Positions 8,386-18,019 of a stretch of 53,783 nt of DNA are shown here, piece after piece. The DNA lies in NCBI GenBank assembly GCA_025453595.1, contig JALOQB010000084.1, forward strand, positions 1 through 53,783, given 5' to 3'. The stretch is from Polyangiaceae bacterium (GTDB lineage Bacteria > Myxococcota_A > Polyangia > Polyangiales > Polyangiaceae). The notes under the pieces were generated by a model. The model had not been told where the DNA came from and ran no database searches. It saw only the letters and a program-made list of their open reading frames with translations. The position numbers were made by a program, and so were the translations under genes. Position 1 is the first letter of the stretch, and each line of letters begins with the position of its first letter.

Positions 8386-10838
8386 GCGTGCCGTCGCTGC
8401 AGCGCTCCCTGACCCGCGCCGACAACCTGCGCATCGTCATCGGGGAACACGCCCCCACCGTCGGCTATGCGCTCCGGGCGCTGGCCATGATCGAGCCCCC
8501 GGAGGCCACCCCGCCGGGGCCCGCAGCCCTGCCAGAGCAGGCCACCCAGCCCTCCGGCGAGGGCCCGGACTGGCGAGGGCGCGACCTGCTGCTGATCACC
8601 GTCGACGCCCTCCGGGCCGATCGCCTTGGGGTCAACGGTTACCCCCGCAAGCTGACGCCCTTCCTGGACTCGCTGGCCGCCGAGGGCACCCTCTTCGAGC
8701 AGGCGTACACGGCGACACCCCACACGTCCTACGCCGTGTCCTCGCTGATGACCGGGAAGTACGTGCGGCCCCTGGTGCTCCAGGGGGCCAGCTCCGAGCA
8801 CGACACGCTGGCGCGGCTGCTCCGCGGCTATGGCTACCGGACCTCCGCCTTTTACCCCCCGGCGGTGTTCTTCATCGACGGCGAGCGCTTCGCGTCGCTC
8901 CGGGACCGGGGCCTCGATTTCGAGTACCGGAAGGTGGAATTTGCGGGCGTTGATCGGCGCATCGAGCAGGTGGACGCGTACCTGCAGCGGCTGCGCCCCG
9001 AGCGCCGGAGCCTCCTCTGGGTGCACCTCTTCGAGCCCCACGAGCCCTACGAAATTCACCCTGATTTCCCCCTGGGAGACCGCGATCTTGACCGCTACGA
9101 TGGCGAGATTGCCGCGGTCGATCGGGGGGTGCGGCGCCTGGTCGAGGCGGTCCGGGCGAGGCGCCCTGGCACGGTGATCCTCTTCTCCTCGGACCACGGC
9201 GAGGAATTCGGCGAACACGGCGGGCGTTACCACGGCACGACGGTGTACGAGGAGCAGGTCCGGGTGCCCCTGCTGATCCACGCCCCGGGCCTTGTCCCGG
9301 CGCGCCGCGTGGCCTCGCCGGTGCAGACCATCGACCTCCTCCCCACGATCCTGGCGGCCCTGCGGATCCCGACGCCAGCCCGTGTGCGGGGGCGCGACCT
9401 GGGCGTGTACCTCCGGCCCGAGCCACCCGCCCCGGACCTCGGCTTCGCCTTCGCCGAGACCGACGAAAGCACGATGCTCGCCGAGGGATCGCTGCGCCTG
9501 ATCTGTGCCCGCAAGCTGGGGGCTTGCCAGCTCTTCGATATCGCCGCCGATCCGCTCCAGACCCGCGACGTCTCTGCGCAGCACATCGAGCGCGCCCAGA
9601 AGATGCGCGCCAGGCTGCGCGAGGTCGAGGCCGCCCACGGACGCTACGAGCTGGCCGGGCTCCGGGCCGAGGGGCGTGCCTGGCCCGAGGCCATCCGCCG
9701 CGGCATCGCTGGCGACGGCGACGCGGCCATCGAGGTCGCGTCCCTCCTCGACGACGCGGATCGCACCTACCGGCGCAAGGCCGCCGAGGTCCTCTTCGAG
9801 CTGGCACGCCCCGAGACGGCCCCCGCCTTGCGTCTGGCCCTCACCCGGGACGAGGACGACCAGGTGCGCCGCTGGGCCGCCCTCGCCCTCACACGCCTCG
9901 GCGAGGGCGCCGGCAGGGCCCTCGAGCTGGTCGAGGATCGGGACCTCGCCTGGCGCCGCCTGGCGGCCCTCGCCCTCGCCGAGAGCGGCGACGGGCGAGG
10001 GGAGGACACCCTCGTGGCCTGGTGGCAGGCCGGGCCTCCGGAATTCCAGCGTGCGCGCCAGCTCCTGGCCGCCTTCGCCCGCATCAAGGCCAAGCACGCG
10101 GTGGTCCCGCTGCTCCGCTCGCTCCCGGATCTACGCCTGCGCCCCTACGTCGCCGAGACCCTGGCCCAGATCAACGAACCCGCCGCCCGCCCCGCGCTCC
10201 TCGACGCCTTCGCGAACGAGCGCTACCTCCCCACCCGCCAGGCCCTCGGTCGCGCCCTCATCACCCTCGGCGCTGGCGCCGAGATGGCGCCCCCCCTGGC
10301 TCGCTTCCTGGGCGCCCCGGACCCCCTGCCGGACGGCCTGGCGCTCGCGCTCCAGGGCGGCTTCCTCCCCTCCGTCGGCGGCCCCGATCGCAAGGACCTC
10401 GATCGCCTGCGCCAGGGCCGGGGCAAGACGCGGCGCCTCTCCTTCCTGCTGCCCCGCGGGGGGAACGGCAAGGGGCTGCGCCTGCTGGTCCTGGGGCGCA
10501 GCATCGGCACAGGCCCGGCCACGGTCCGTCTCGGGGTCGAGCTGCCCCGCTTCGGACAGAACGACGACCTCCTTCCCGTTGAACTGGACCCGAGAAAAGT
10601 CCTGGAATTTTCGCTAGATGCAGCCGAATCTCCCCGCCAGCTGGCGCTGGAGGTTCCGGCAGAACTCGGTCTCAAGGCCGGGACAGGTGTGGCCCTGGCC
10701 CTGTGGCAGAGCGAGCAGGCCGATCTCTCGGCGCTGGCCCTGGTCCCGCTGACCGACGAGCTCCCTCCGCCCCCCCCGGAACCCTGGACCCCGGGGGCCG
10801 GGGACTCCTCCGACGAACTGGTCGACGACGGGACCTGA
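7749..10838 (+). CDS. Membrane sulfatase/phosphoethanolamine-transferase-like hydrolase with HEAT repeats
   Basis: 1029 residues. About six hydrophobic helices span 1-215. An alkaline-phosphatase-fold sulfatase domain follows, with the metal-binding start LLLITVDALRADRLG (D286, D291) and later EPHEPY and SSDHGEEFGEHGG. At the nucleophile position the motif is TPHTSYAVSSLMTG: Thr326 sits where sulfatases have the Cys/Ser converted to formylglycine, and the CxPSR motif is absent. Such a Thr nucleophile is typical of lipoteichoic-acid-synthase-like and phosphoethanolamine transferases. Residues about 650-870 form HEAT/PBS-like repeats and the tail is beta-rich. The GTG start is 2 nt after the point where greA should stop. 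The substrate is unknown. Confidence 0.82.
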   Translation: MRTFLDATLAALALVAAEAVLVSFLHRHQFADLNELRLGFFRVPLLAWLLAAPVAWLGALCQLLARRSTAVAPRFLLAALALLAGALQAFFVSSGRHFAALPLRLSFVALFATLTAAAAWFLAPPLARLERRSPASLGLAAAALALLLPLLNASLLPRLYPAFHFGLALLTLLLAPWIALAWVGPETHTPRPLRSLAWPAALLLGAMAGAALSVPSLQRSLTRADNLRIVIGEHAPTVGYALRALAMIEPPEATPPGPAALPEQATQPSGEGPDWRGRDLLLITVDALRADRLGVNGYPRKLTPFLDSLAAEGTLFEQAYTATPHTSYAVSSLMTGKYVRPLVLQGASSEHDTLARLLRGYGYRTSAFYPPAVFFIDGERFASLRDRGLDFEYRKVEFAGVDRRIEQVDAYLQRLRPERRSLLWVHLFEPHEPYEIHPDFPLGDRDLDRYDGEIAAVDRGVRRLVEAVRARRPGTVILFSSDHGEEFGEHGGRYHGTTVYEEQVRVPLLIHAPGLVPARRVASPVQTIDLLPTILAALRIPTPARVRGRDLGVYLRPEPPAPDLGFAFAETDESTMLAEGSLRLICARKLGACQLFDIAADPLQTRDVSAQHIERAQKMRARLREVEAAHGRYELAGLRAEGRAWPEAIRRGIAGDGDAAIEVASLLDDADRTYRRKAAEVLFELARPETAPALRLALTRDEDDQVRRWAALALTRLGEGAGRALELVEDRDLAWRRLAALALAESGDGRGEDTLVAWWQAGPPEFQRARQLLAAFARIKAKHAVVPLLRSLPDLRLRPYVAETLAQINEPAARPALLDAFANERYLPTRQALGRALITLGAGAEMAPPLARFLGAPDPLPDGLALALQGGFLPSVGGPDRKDLDRLRQGRGKTRRLSFLLPRGGNGKGLRLLVLGRSIGTGPATVRLGVELPRFGQNDDLLPVELDPRKVLEFSLDAAESPRQLALEVPAELGLKAGTGVALALWQSEQADLSALALVPLTDELPPPPPEPWTPGAGDSSDELVDDGT

Positions 10839-10860
10839 GCCGACTAGGCTCCCGCCCATC

Positions 10861-12111
10861 GTGGCAGATTCCAAGGACGACAACGAGACCTCCGCCCCCC
10901 AGGACGCCGCCGCCCGCCGCAAGGCTCGCCATGCCGCGCGCGCCAGGGCTCGCGACGAGGACACCCAGGAGAGCGACGCCCAGGAGCAAGACGGCGACGA
11001 GAGCGACGACGAGGCTGACGCCAAGGGCGAGCGCGAGGGGGAGGGGGAGGGCGACGAAGAGGCCCAGGAGGCCAAGGAAGCCAGACCCAACCGCCGCGAG
11101 CGCCGCCGCCGCGAGAAGCTCGGCGAAGAGGCCGACGCACCCTCCAAGGACCGGAACGCCCGTATCCGCGCCAAGCACAAGCCCCGCAAGGCCGCCGCCG
11201 AGGCCGACGAGAACCTGACCCCGCTCTCCACCAGCGAGATGCTCGACGACGCGGTGGCCCGCGGCACCGCGCGCCTCGGCAAATGGGCCGTCGCCAACGC
11301 CACCATCCTCCAGTTCGTCTTCCTCGCCCTGGTCGTGGGCGGCGCCGGCTACGGTGGGTACTCCTGGTACACCTCCAGCAAGACCGAGGCAGCCTCCACA
11401 GACCTCGGCGCTGCTGTGTTCTCCGACCGGGGGCGCGTCGACCCGTCCGGCGCCAAGCCCGGTTCCGACGAGGAAGAGCTCTTCCCGATCTACAAGACCA
11501 GCTCCGAGCGCTCCACCACGGCCCTCGCCGCCTACCGCAAGGCCCGGGGGGCCTACCCGGGCTCTGGAACCGCTCTCCTGGCCCGCCTCGGCGAGGCGGG
11601 CGTGCTCCTGGACCAGCGCTCCTACGACGAGGCCCTCGCGGCTTACCGCGAGGTCAAGGCCAGCCCCCTCGCTGCCGCCGACCCGGACGTCCGGGGTCGT
11701 TGCATCGAGGGCATCGGCTTCGCCCTCGAAGCAAAGGGTGACCTGGACGGCGCCCTCAAGGTCTTCAAGGAGCTCGACACCATCACCGGCGTCAAGACCT
11801 ACAAAGAGCTCGGTTTCTACCACCAGGCTCGTCTCCTCGCGGCCAAGGGCGAGAAGGACCAGGCCCTCAAGCTCATCAAGGACGCCCGCGACCGCCTCCA
11901 GACCACCGGCGAGGCCCGCAACGCCTCCTACCTGATGGGCGTCCTCGAAGAACTGCAGCGCAAGGTTGACCCGACCTCCTTGCCCAAGCGCGGCGTCGGC
12001 GGGCCCGGGCGTCAGCTCTCCCTGGATGAGCTCCAGAAGCTCCAGCAGCAGGTCCTCAAAGAGATCCAGAACGCCCCCGGCAAGGGCGACGGCCACCAGG
12101 ACGAACACTGA
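10861..12111 (+). CDS. YfgM-like tetratricopeptide membrane protein
   Basis: 416 residues. The first 120 are extremely charged (Glu/Asp/Arg/Lys runs). One transmembrane helix follows (about 148-170, QFVFLALVVGGAGYGGYSWY), then TPR-like helices in a predicted periplasmic domain (AYRKARGAYPGSGTALLARL, YDEALAAYREVK, KGDLDGALKVFKEL). In E. coli YfgM is a one-helix TPR protein encoded next to bamB. Here the BamB-like gene overlaps the stop by one base (TGATG), which supports the same pairing. The start is GTG at 10861. The long charged cytoplasmic part is unusual compared with E. coli YfgM. Confidence 0.75.
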   Translation: MADSKDDNETSAPQDAAARRKARHAARARARDEDTQESDAQEQDGDESDDEADAKGEREGEGEGDEEAQEAKEARPNRRERRRREKLGEEADAPSKDRNARIRAKHKPRKAAAEADENLTPLSTSEMLDDAVARGTARLGKWAVANATILQFVFLALVVGGAGYGGYSWYTSSKTEAASTDLGAAVFSDRGRVDPSGAKPGSDEEELFPIYKTSSERSTTALAAYRKARGAYPGSGTALLARLGEAGVLLDQRSYDEALAAYREVKASPLAAADPDVRGRCIEGIGFALEAKGDLDGALKVFKELDTITGVKTYKELGFYHQARLLAAKGEKDQALKLIKDARDRLQTTGEARNASYLMGVLEELQRKVDPTSLPKRGVGGPGRQLSLDELQKLQQQVLKEIQNAPGKGDGHQDEH

Positions 12112-13430
12112 TGCTCCGCCTCGCCGCAGGCCCTTCGGCGGCCTCTCGCCTCGGCCTCCTCGCCCTCCTGGGCGCCTCCCTCGGCGCCGGATGCAAGTCC
12201 CCCCGCACCAGCGCGCTCCCCGAGAACCCCACCTGGTTCCAGCGCCCTGCCTGGGCCCTGCGGGTCGCGGAGCGCAGGCCCCTCACCGCCCCCAGCGAGG
12301 TCCAGGGCGAGGATCACGAGCGCGGCCAGCCCACCGTCGACGCGAAGAACCGCAGGCTCTTTGTCGGCTCCAGCGACCGCGGCCTCTACGCCCTCCGCGC
12401 CGAGGACCTCTCCACCATCTGGCGCTTCCAGACCGCCAGCTTTGTCCAGTGCGAACCCCTCTACGACGAGGCTGAAGACACCGTCTACTTCGGCTCCAAC
12501 GACGGCGCGCTCTACAAGGTCAAGGCCCACGATGGCTCCTTGCTCTGGCGCTTCAGCACCAACGCCGAGGTCGCACGAAAGCCCGTCGTTGCCGGCGGAA
12601 TTGCCTATTTTATCAACGCCAACGACACCGCCGTCGCCGTCGATGCCACCACCGGTAAGCTCCGCTGGAGCTACCACCGGACCCCCGCGTACGGCATGGA
12701 AATCGCGGGCCACGCCGGCGTCACGCTCCACGAAGACAAGGTGATCACCGCCTTCTCCGACGGCCACGTCATCGCCCTCGGCGCAAACAACGGCAAGGAA
12801 GTCTGGGCCTACGACCTCTCCGCCGAGGCCGAATCCTCCGGGGGAGAAGAGCCCGTCCGCTACCTCGACTCCGACGCCACCCCGGTCCTCGCTCGCACCC
12901 GCGAGGCCTCCGCTGCCTTCGTCGCCAGCTACGAAGGCGGCGTCTTTGCCCTCGACACCGAGACCGGAAGCCTCCTGTGGCGCCGCGAGGAGGCCCGGGG
13001 CGTCACCGAGCTCGCCCTCTGGGAAGAACCCGCCCACGCCCCCCGCAACGGAGGCCCCGCCGTCCCGGCCCGCCGCATGCTCCTGGGCTCCTCCGGTGTG
13101 ACAGGTTTGTGGGCTTTTTCCCTGGAAGATGGCCGCCCCCTGTGGCGCCAGCCGCTGCCAGAAGGGGGCATCTCCCGGCCTGTCGCCTGGTCCGGGGCGC
13201 TGTTCCTGTCCTCGACCCGCTACGGCCTGTTCCTGCTGTCGCCCCGGGATGGCTCGGTCATCGACGGCATCGACACCGGCAATGGCTTCGCCATGGCCCC
13301 GGCGGCCCACGGTCAGCGCGCCTTCGTGATGAGCAACCAGGGCGTCCTCTTCGCGCTCCAGCTCCAGCCCCCGGGGGCCAACGGCTCCGGGCCCGAAGGG
13401 CTGCTGACCCAGGGCCTGGCGGGTCGCTGA
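12111..13430 (+). CDS. BamB-like PQQ-repeat beta-propeller lipoprotein
   Basis: 439 residues with signal peptide and lipobox LGAGC (Cys28). Repeated propeller blades carry PQQ-type motifs such as RLFVGSSDRGLYAL, TVYFGSNDGALYKVKAHDGSLLWRF, VAVDATTGKLRWSY, VFALDTETGSLLWRR and LWAFSLEDGRPLWR. BamB is a scaffold lipoprotein of the beta-barrel assembly complex. Support is the fold, the lipoprotein signal and translational coupling to the YfgM-like gene; an enzyme role is less likely. A bamD gene lies 5 kb away. Confidence 0.8.
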   Translation: MLRLAAGPSAASRLGLLALLGASLGAGCKSPRTSALPENPTWFQRPAWALRVAERRPLTAPSEVQGEDHERGQPTVDAKNRRLFVGSSDRGLYALRAEDLSTIWRFQTASFVQCEPLYDEAEDTVYFGSNDGALYKVKAHDGSLLWRFSTNAEVARKPVVAGGIAYFINANDTAVAVDATTGKLRWSYHRTPAYGMEIAGHAGVTLHEDKVITAFSDGHVIALGANNGKEVWAYDLSAEAESSGGEEPVRYLDSDATPVLARTREASAAFVASYEGGVFALDTETGSLLWRREEARGVTELALWEEPAHAPRNGGPAVPARRMLLGSSGVTGLWAFSLEDGRPLWRQPLPEGGISRPVAWSGALFLSSTRYGLFLLSPRDGSVIDGIDTGNGFAMAPAAHGQRAFVMSNQGVLFALQLQPPGANGSGPEGLLTQGLAGR

Positions 13431-13464
13431 ACCCGTCGCCAGCGCGATCCCGGCCATATCGAAA

Positions 13465-13486
13465 AACCCGCGGAATTCCGCGGGTT
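13465..13486 (-). terminator. Perfect 22-bp palindrome with minus-strand T tract
   Basis: Arms AACCCGCGG and CCGCGGGTT around AATT form a strong hairpin. The T run (TTTTT) follows only on the minus strand; on the plus strand CTGGGG follows. It could still halt bamB transcription, but by form it terminates a leftward transcript. groEL already has its own terminator at 14175-14202. Confidence 0.55.
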
Positions 13487-13771
13487 CTGGGGATCCATTA
13501 GTTGACATAATGTATCTTATGCGTTTTTGCGCGGCGCCCCCCTTCGCCTCGGAAACCGCCCCTTCGACCGGTCGACCCTCCGTTTTTTTGAACCCCTCCG
13601 CCCTGCCGCGCCTCCCTCCAGGCCCCGGGGCCCAGGCGTTTGGGCTGCGAAACAGCCCCTCCACCTCCTCCACACCGCCAGGTCTCCCCCCTCGGCCTCT
13701 CCACCGGAAACCCCAGGATTTCCCGTGTTTTTGCCTCTCAGACGGCCCGATCTGACGTCCACCGCCAGAAT

Positions 13772-13802
13772 GGTTGATCATGCAAATACAGAACGATCAA
13801 CC
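13772..13802. repeat. Inverted repeat GGTTGATC / GATCAACC
   Basis: Two perfect 8-bp arms separated by 15 nt inside the AT-rich island. The spacing fits a regulator site or a small hairpin. Nothing nearby identifies the factor. Confidence 0.45.
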
Positions 13803-14174
13803 TGGTACACTTGTTTACATAATGTATACAGGTCAACAATGTACATCTATCAATCAACGATCAAGCAATCAATAAATCAATCTCTCTGCCCACGGACAGA
13901 AAAGTCACAAAAGACCCCCTGGCCAAAACAGGCTAAATATCCGTTCAGTTTCACTTTTGACCCCCTTCAAATATGGCAAAAACAGCGTGTTTTTCCTGGT
14001 CGAGCCAGAAATCAGGGGGGCACCCTCCCCCTGGGCACCCCCCGAAGCCGCGGTGCGGCCCCTGGCCCGACCCAGGACGGTCCTCGACCCCACGAGCAGG
14101 ACCGAAAAAGAGCCCCTGATTTTCCCCGCTCCCTCCCTGGAAAAGCGGACAAACTTTTTCGGGACGACAAAAGC

Positions 14175-14202
14175 AAAAAGCCCGCGAGATTTTCTCGCGG
14201 GC
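14175..14202 (-). terminator. Rho-independent terminator of groES-groEL
   Basis: A 10-bp stem (GCCCGCGAGA / TCTCGCGGGC) with a 3-nt loop, followed on the minus strand by TTTTT. It lies about 75 nt after the groEL stop codon. Confidence 0.8.
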
Positions 14203-14276
14203 CCGTGGCCGGAGCGAACAGCCCTTGCTCAGGTCAGGCGGTGGATCAAACAGACCGCCTCGACCTGGTATCGGGT

Positions 14277-16123
<1,847 letters not shown>

Positions 16124-16157
16124 GATTTCCTCGCTCTTACGGGCCAGAAATCGAGGT

Positions 16158-16184
16158 TTGGCACTCGACCTGGCCGGTGGCTAA
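16158..16184. promoter_or_regulatory. CIRCE-like operator upstream of groES
   Basis: TTGGCACTC, 9-nt spacer, GGTGGCTAA. The CIRCE consensus is TTAGCACTC-N9-GAGTGCTAA: the left arm matches 8 of 9, the right arm 6 of 9, and the spacer is exactly 9. This is a degenerate HrcA site, in keeping with a heat-shock operon that may be losing control. Confidence 0.6.
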
Positions 16185-16313
16185 CAGCGTGCGGGCGGAA
16201 CATTAACCGTGCTTCCCCCCTGGTCAAGAGGGAGCACCAGGAAGGAGCGAGGGGGGAGGTACGTAGAGAGGTGAGGCGAGGGGGCAAGGAGAGGGGCAAG
16301 AGGCGGGGTGAGC

Positions 16314-16342
16314 GTAACAGGTTACGGTGAGCTGTTACGGTG
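16314..16342. promoter_or_regulatory. GTTAC repeat cluster in the groES / sigma factor gap
   Basis: GTAAC-AG-GTTAC forms a short inverted repeat and GTTACGGTG occurs twice, 13 nt apart. It lies about 140 nt upstream of the sigma factor start in a 360-nt gap otherwise without genes. It may be a regulator-binding cluster; the factor is unknown. Confidence 0.35.
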
Positions 16343-16483
16343 GTGCGGGGGAGTGTGACGCTGAGGCGGGGGAGGCTCGGGGCACAAAACAGGGAAAAAT
16401 AGCGAACATCGTCGATGAGCGAGGGTGGCATGCGGGCTGCAGAGAGGGAGCCACAGGGCAAGCAAGCCCCCCTGGAGGAACCC

Positions 16484-17140
16484 ATGTCCGCAACCACGAC
16501 CCTCAAGACCCCGATCGAGCCGAGCTTCCAGGAGACGACCGAGCAGAACGCTGCGGACCTGGAGGTGGTGCTGGTGGGTCGGATGATCGCCGGGGAGGCA
16601 TCGGCCTGGCGGGAGTTCCAGACGAAGTACGACCGGTTGATCTACCGCTGTATCACCAAGGTGACGGCGCGGTTCTCGGCGAAGCTGGGGGCCGAGGATG
16701 TGAAGGAGATCTACGCGACGCTGCTGCTGCAGCTGCTCTCCAACGACAAGCACAAGCTGCGCACGTTTGACCCGCAGCGCGGCAACCGGTTCGGGTCCTG
16801 GGTGGGTCTGCTGGCGATCAACGCGGCCTACGATTACCTGCGGGCGATCCGGCGGGACACGCTGCGGGCTCCGCTGACGGAAGCGGAGGGGATGAGCTCG
16901 GAGACGCCGGATCCGCACGACCTGTGCGAGCTTCGCCAGCGGGCAGACCTGGTGGAGACGATGATGGCGGAGTTCTCGGCGAAGGATCGGCAGTTCGTGG
17001 AGCTGTACTTTGGCGAGGGGCTGAAGCCAGAGGAAGTGGCGGCCCGGATGCAGATCTCGGTCAAGACGGTGTACTCGAAGAAACACAAGATCCAGTCGAG
17101 GCTGGAGGCGCTGCTGGGGCGCGGGTCGATCGCGGCCTGA
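16484..17140 (+). CDS. ECF-like sigma-70 family factor
   Basis: 218 residues. A region-2-like segment (FQTKYDRLIYRCI through VKEIYATLLLQLL and YDYLRAIRRD) is followed by region 4 (FSAKDRQFVELYFGEGLKPEEVAARMQISVKTVYSKKHKIQSRL), which would read the -35 element. The start at 16484 is chosen for the good Shine-Dalgarno GGAGG 5 nt before the ATG; an in-frame ATG at 16415 lacks one. No anti-sigma gene is adjacent; the next gene is a lipoprotein 51 nt downstream. The target regulon is unknown. Confidence 0.85.
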   Translation: MSATTTLKTPIEPSFQETTEQNAADLEVVLVGRMIAGEASAWREFQTKYDRLIYRCITKVTARFSAKLGAEDVKEIYATLLLQLLSNDKHKLRTFDPQRGNRFGSWVGLLAINAAYDYLRAIRRDTLRAPLTEAEGMSSETPDPHDLCELRQRADLVETMMAEFSAKDRQFVELYFGEGLKPEEVAARMQISVKTVYSKKHKIQSRLEALLGRGSIAA

Positions 17141-17191
17141 GCGTGAGAGGGCTGGAGGTCCCGGCGGGAGGCATGCTAAGGGTTCCGGGCT

Positions 17192-18016
17192 GTGCGAACC
17201 TTGTTGAAGAGCGTGGTCCTGGTCCTCTGGATGGCAGGGTGCAGTGAGGGTGGGTTCGGTGACGAACCCCCCCCGGTCAAGGGGAGCGTGCTGGGCAACG
17301 GAATCCCCTTTACGCAGCTCAACAACACTCCGGCTCCGCGGGTCGAGAGTATCCCATCGGTGTCGGTGACCGGGGTGCAGGTGGTCTTTGTAGACCGCTT
17401 TGACGAGACCGGTTCCGGGGCCACCGGCAACATCTTTCTACAAGATTTTACCCGTCCTGCAGGGCCCTACCAGGGGATGCTCGCGTTCCAGCCTTCCTTC
17501 ACACCGCCCTCGTTCCGGGCCTCGGTGGGGGATGTGGTGGACGTGACCGGTCAGTTCATCGAGTTTCAGCCAAACCTCGATTTCTTGAAGCAAACCCGCC
17601 CGGGCTGGACGACCCCCGAGATCAACGCCAACCTGCGGCTGCGCTTTGACGCGCCGTACATCCAGGTCGAACCGATCGAGATCAACATCCTCGACTTTCT
17701 CGAGTACGAGAAGGGTCGCCCCTGGCTCTCGATGCTCGTCGTGGCGCGGAACATCAAGCTGATCAGCGACGTGACCGTCGACAACGCGGGGCGCGCCTCC
17801 GCTCGCATGGATGTGGGCGACGGGGTCTCGGTGACGCTGGTCCCGACCATCACCAACTCGTTGTTTGACCTCAAAAAGTTCGCCGATGACATCAAGGCGG
17901 AGCGCGGGATCAACTCGCTCGAAGGCGCCGAGATCGAGAGCGTGACGGGGATCGTGACGCTCTTTGACCGCTTCCAGATCGCGCCCCGTAGCGCCGCTGA
18001 CATCAAGCTGAAGTGA
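17192..18016 (+). CDS. Lipoprotein with possible OB-fold-like domain
   Basis: 274 residues. A signal peptide with lipobox MAGC (Cys17) starts at GTG 17192. The body is mostly predicted beta-strand, with segments such as VTGVQVVFVDRFDETGSGATGNIFLQD and ASVGDVVDVTGQFIEFQ that recall OB-fold modules of secreted proteins. Charged helices follow near the end. No catalytic motif is visible. It is followed after 3 nt by the M16-like lipoprotein gene, so the two probably form an operon and act in the envelope. Function unknown. Confidence 0.75.
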   Translation: MRTLLKSVVLVLWMAGCSEGGFGDEPPPVKGSVLGNGIPFTQLNNTPAPRVESIPSVSVTGVQVVFVDRFDETGSGATGNIFLQDFTRPAGPYQGMLAFQPSFTPPSFRASVGDVVDVTGQFIEFQPNLDFLKQTRPGWTTPEINANLRLRFDAPYIQVEPIEINILDFLEYEKGRPWLSMLVVARNIKLISDVTVDNAGRASARMDVGDGVSVTLVPTITNSLFDLKKFADDIKAERGINSLEGAEIESVTGIVTLFDRFQIAPRSAADIKLK

Positions 18017-18019
18017 CCC

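Larger units (their letters stand above)
13431..14174. other. AT-rich intergenic island with repeats
   Basis: No convincing gene lies in the 846 bp between bamB and groEL. The stretch 13750-13980 is markedly AT-rich for this genome. It holds ACATAATGTAT twice in direct orientation (13505-13515 and 13817-13827), an inverted repeat at 13772-13802, several TCAATCAA-type words (13850-13885) and TGTATACA at 13823. A hairpin oriented for minus-strand termination lies at its left end (13465-13486). It may be a remnant of a mobile element or hold a small RNA. The open frame at 13510-13755 has no recognisable features. Confidence 0.5.

Noticed and set aside
13510-13755. 81-residue open frame in the AT-rich gap
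   Set aside because: Pro/Ser-rich composition, no ribosome site and no recognisable motif.
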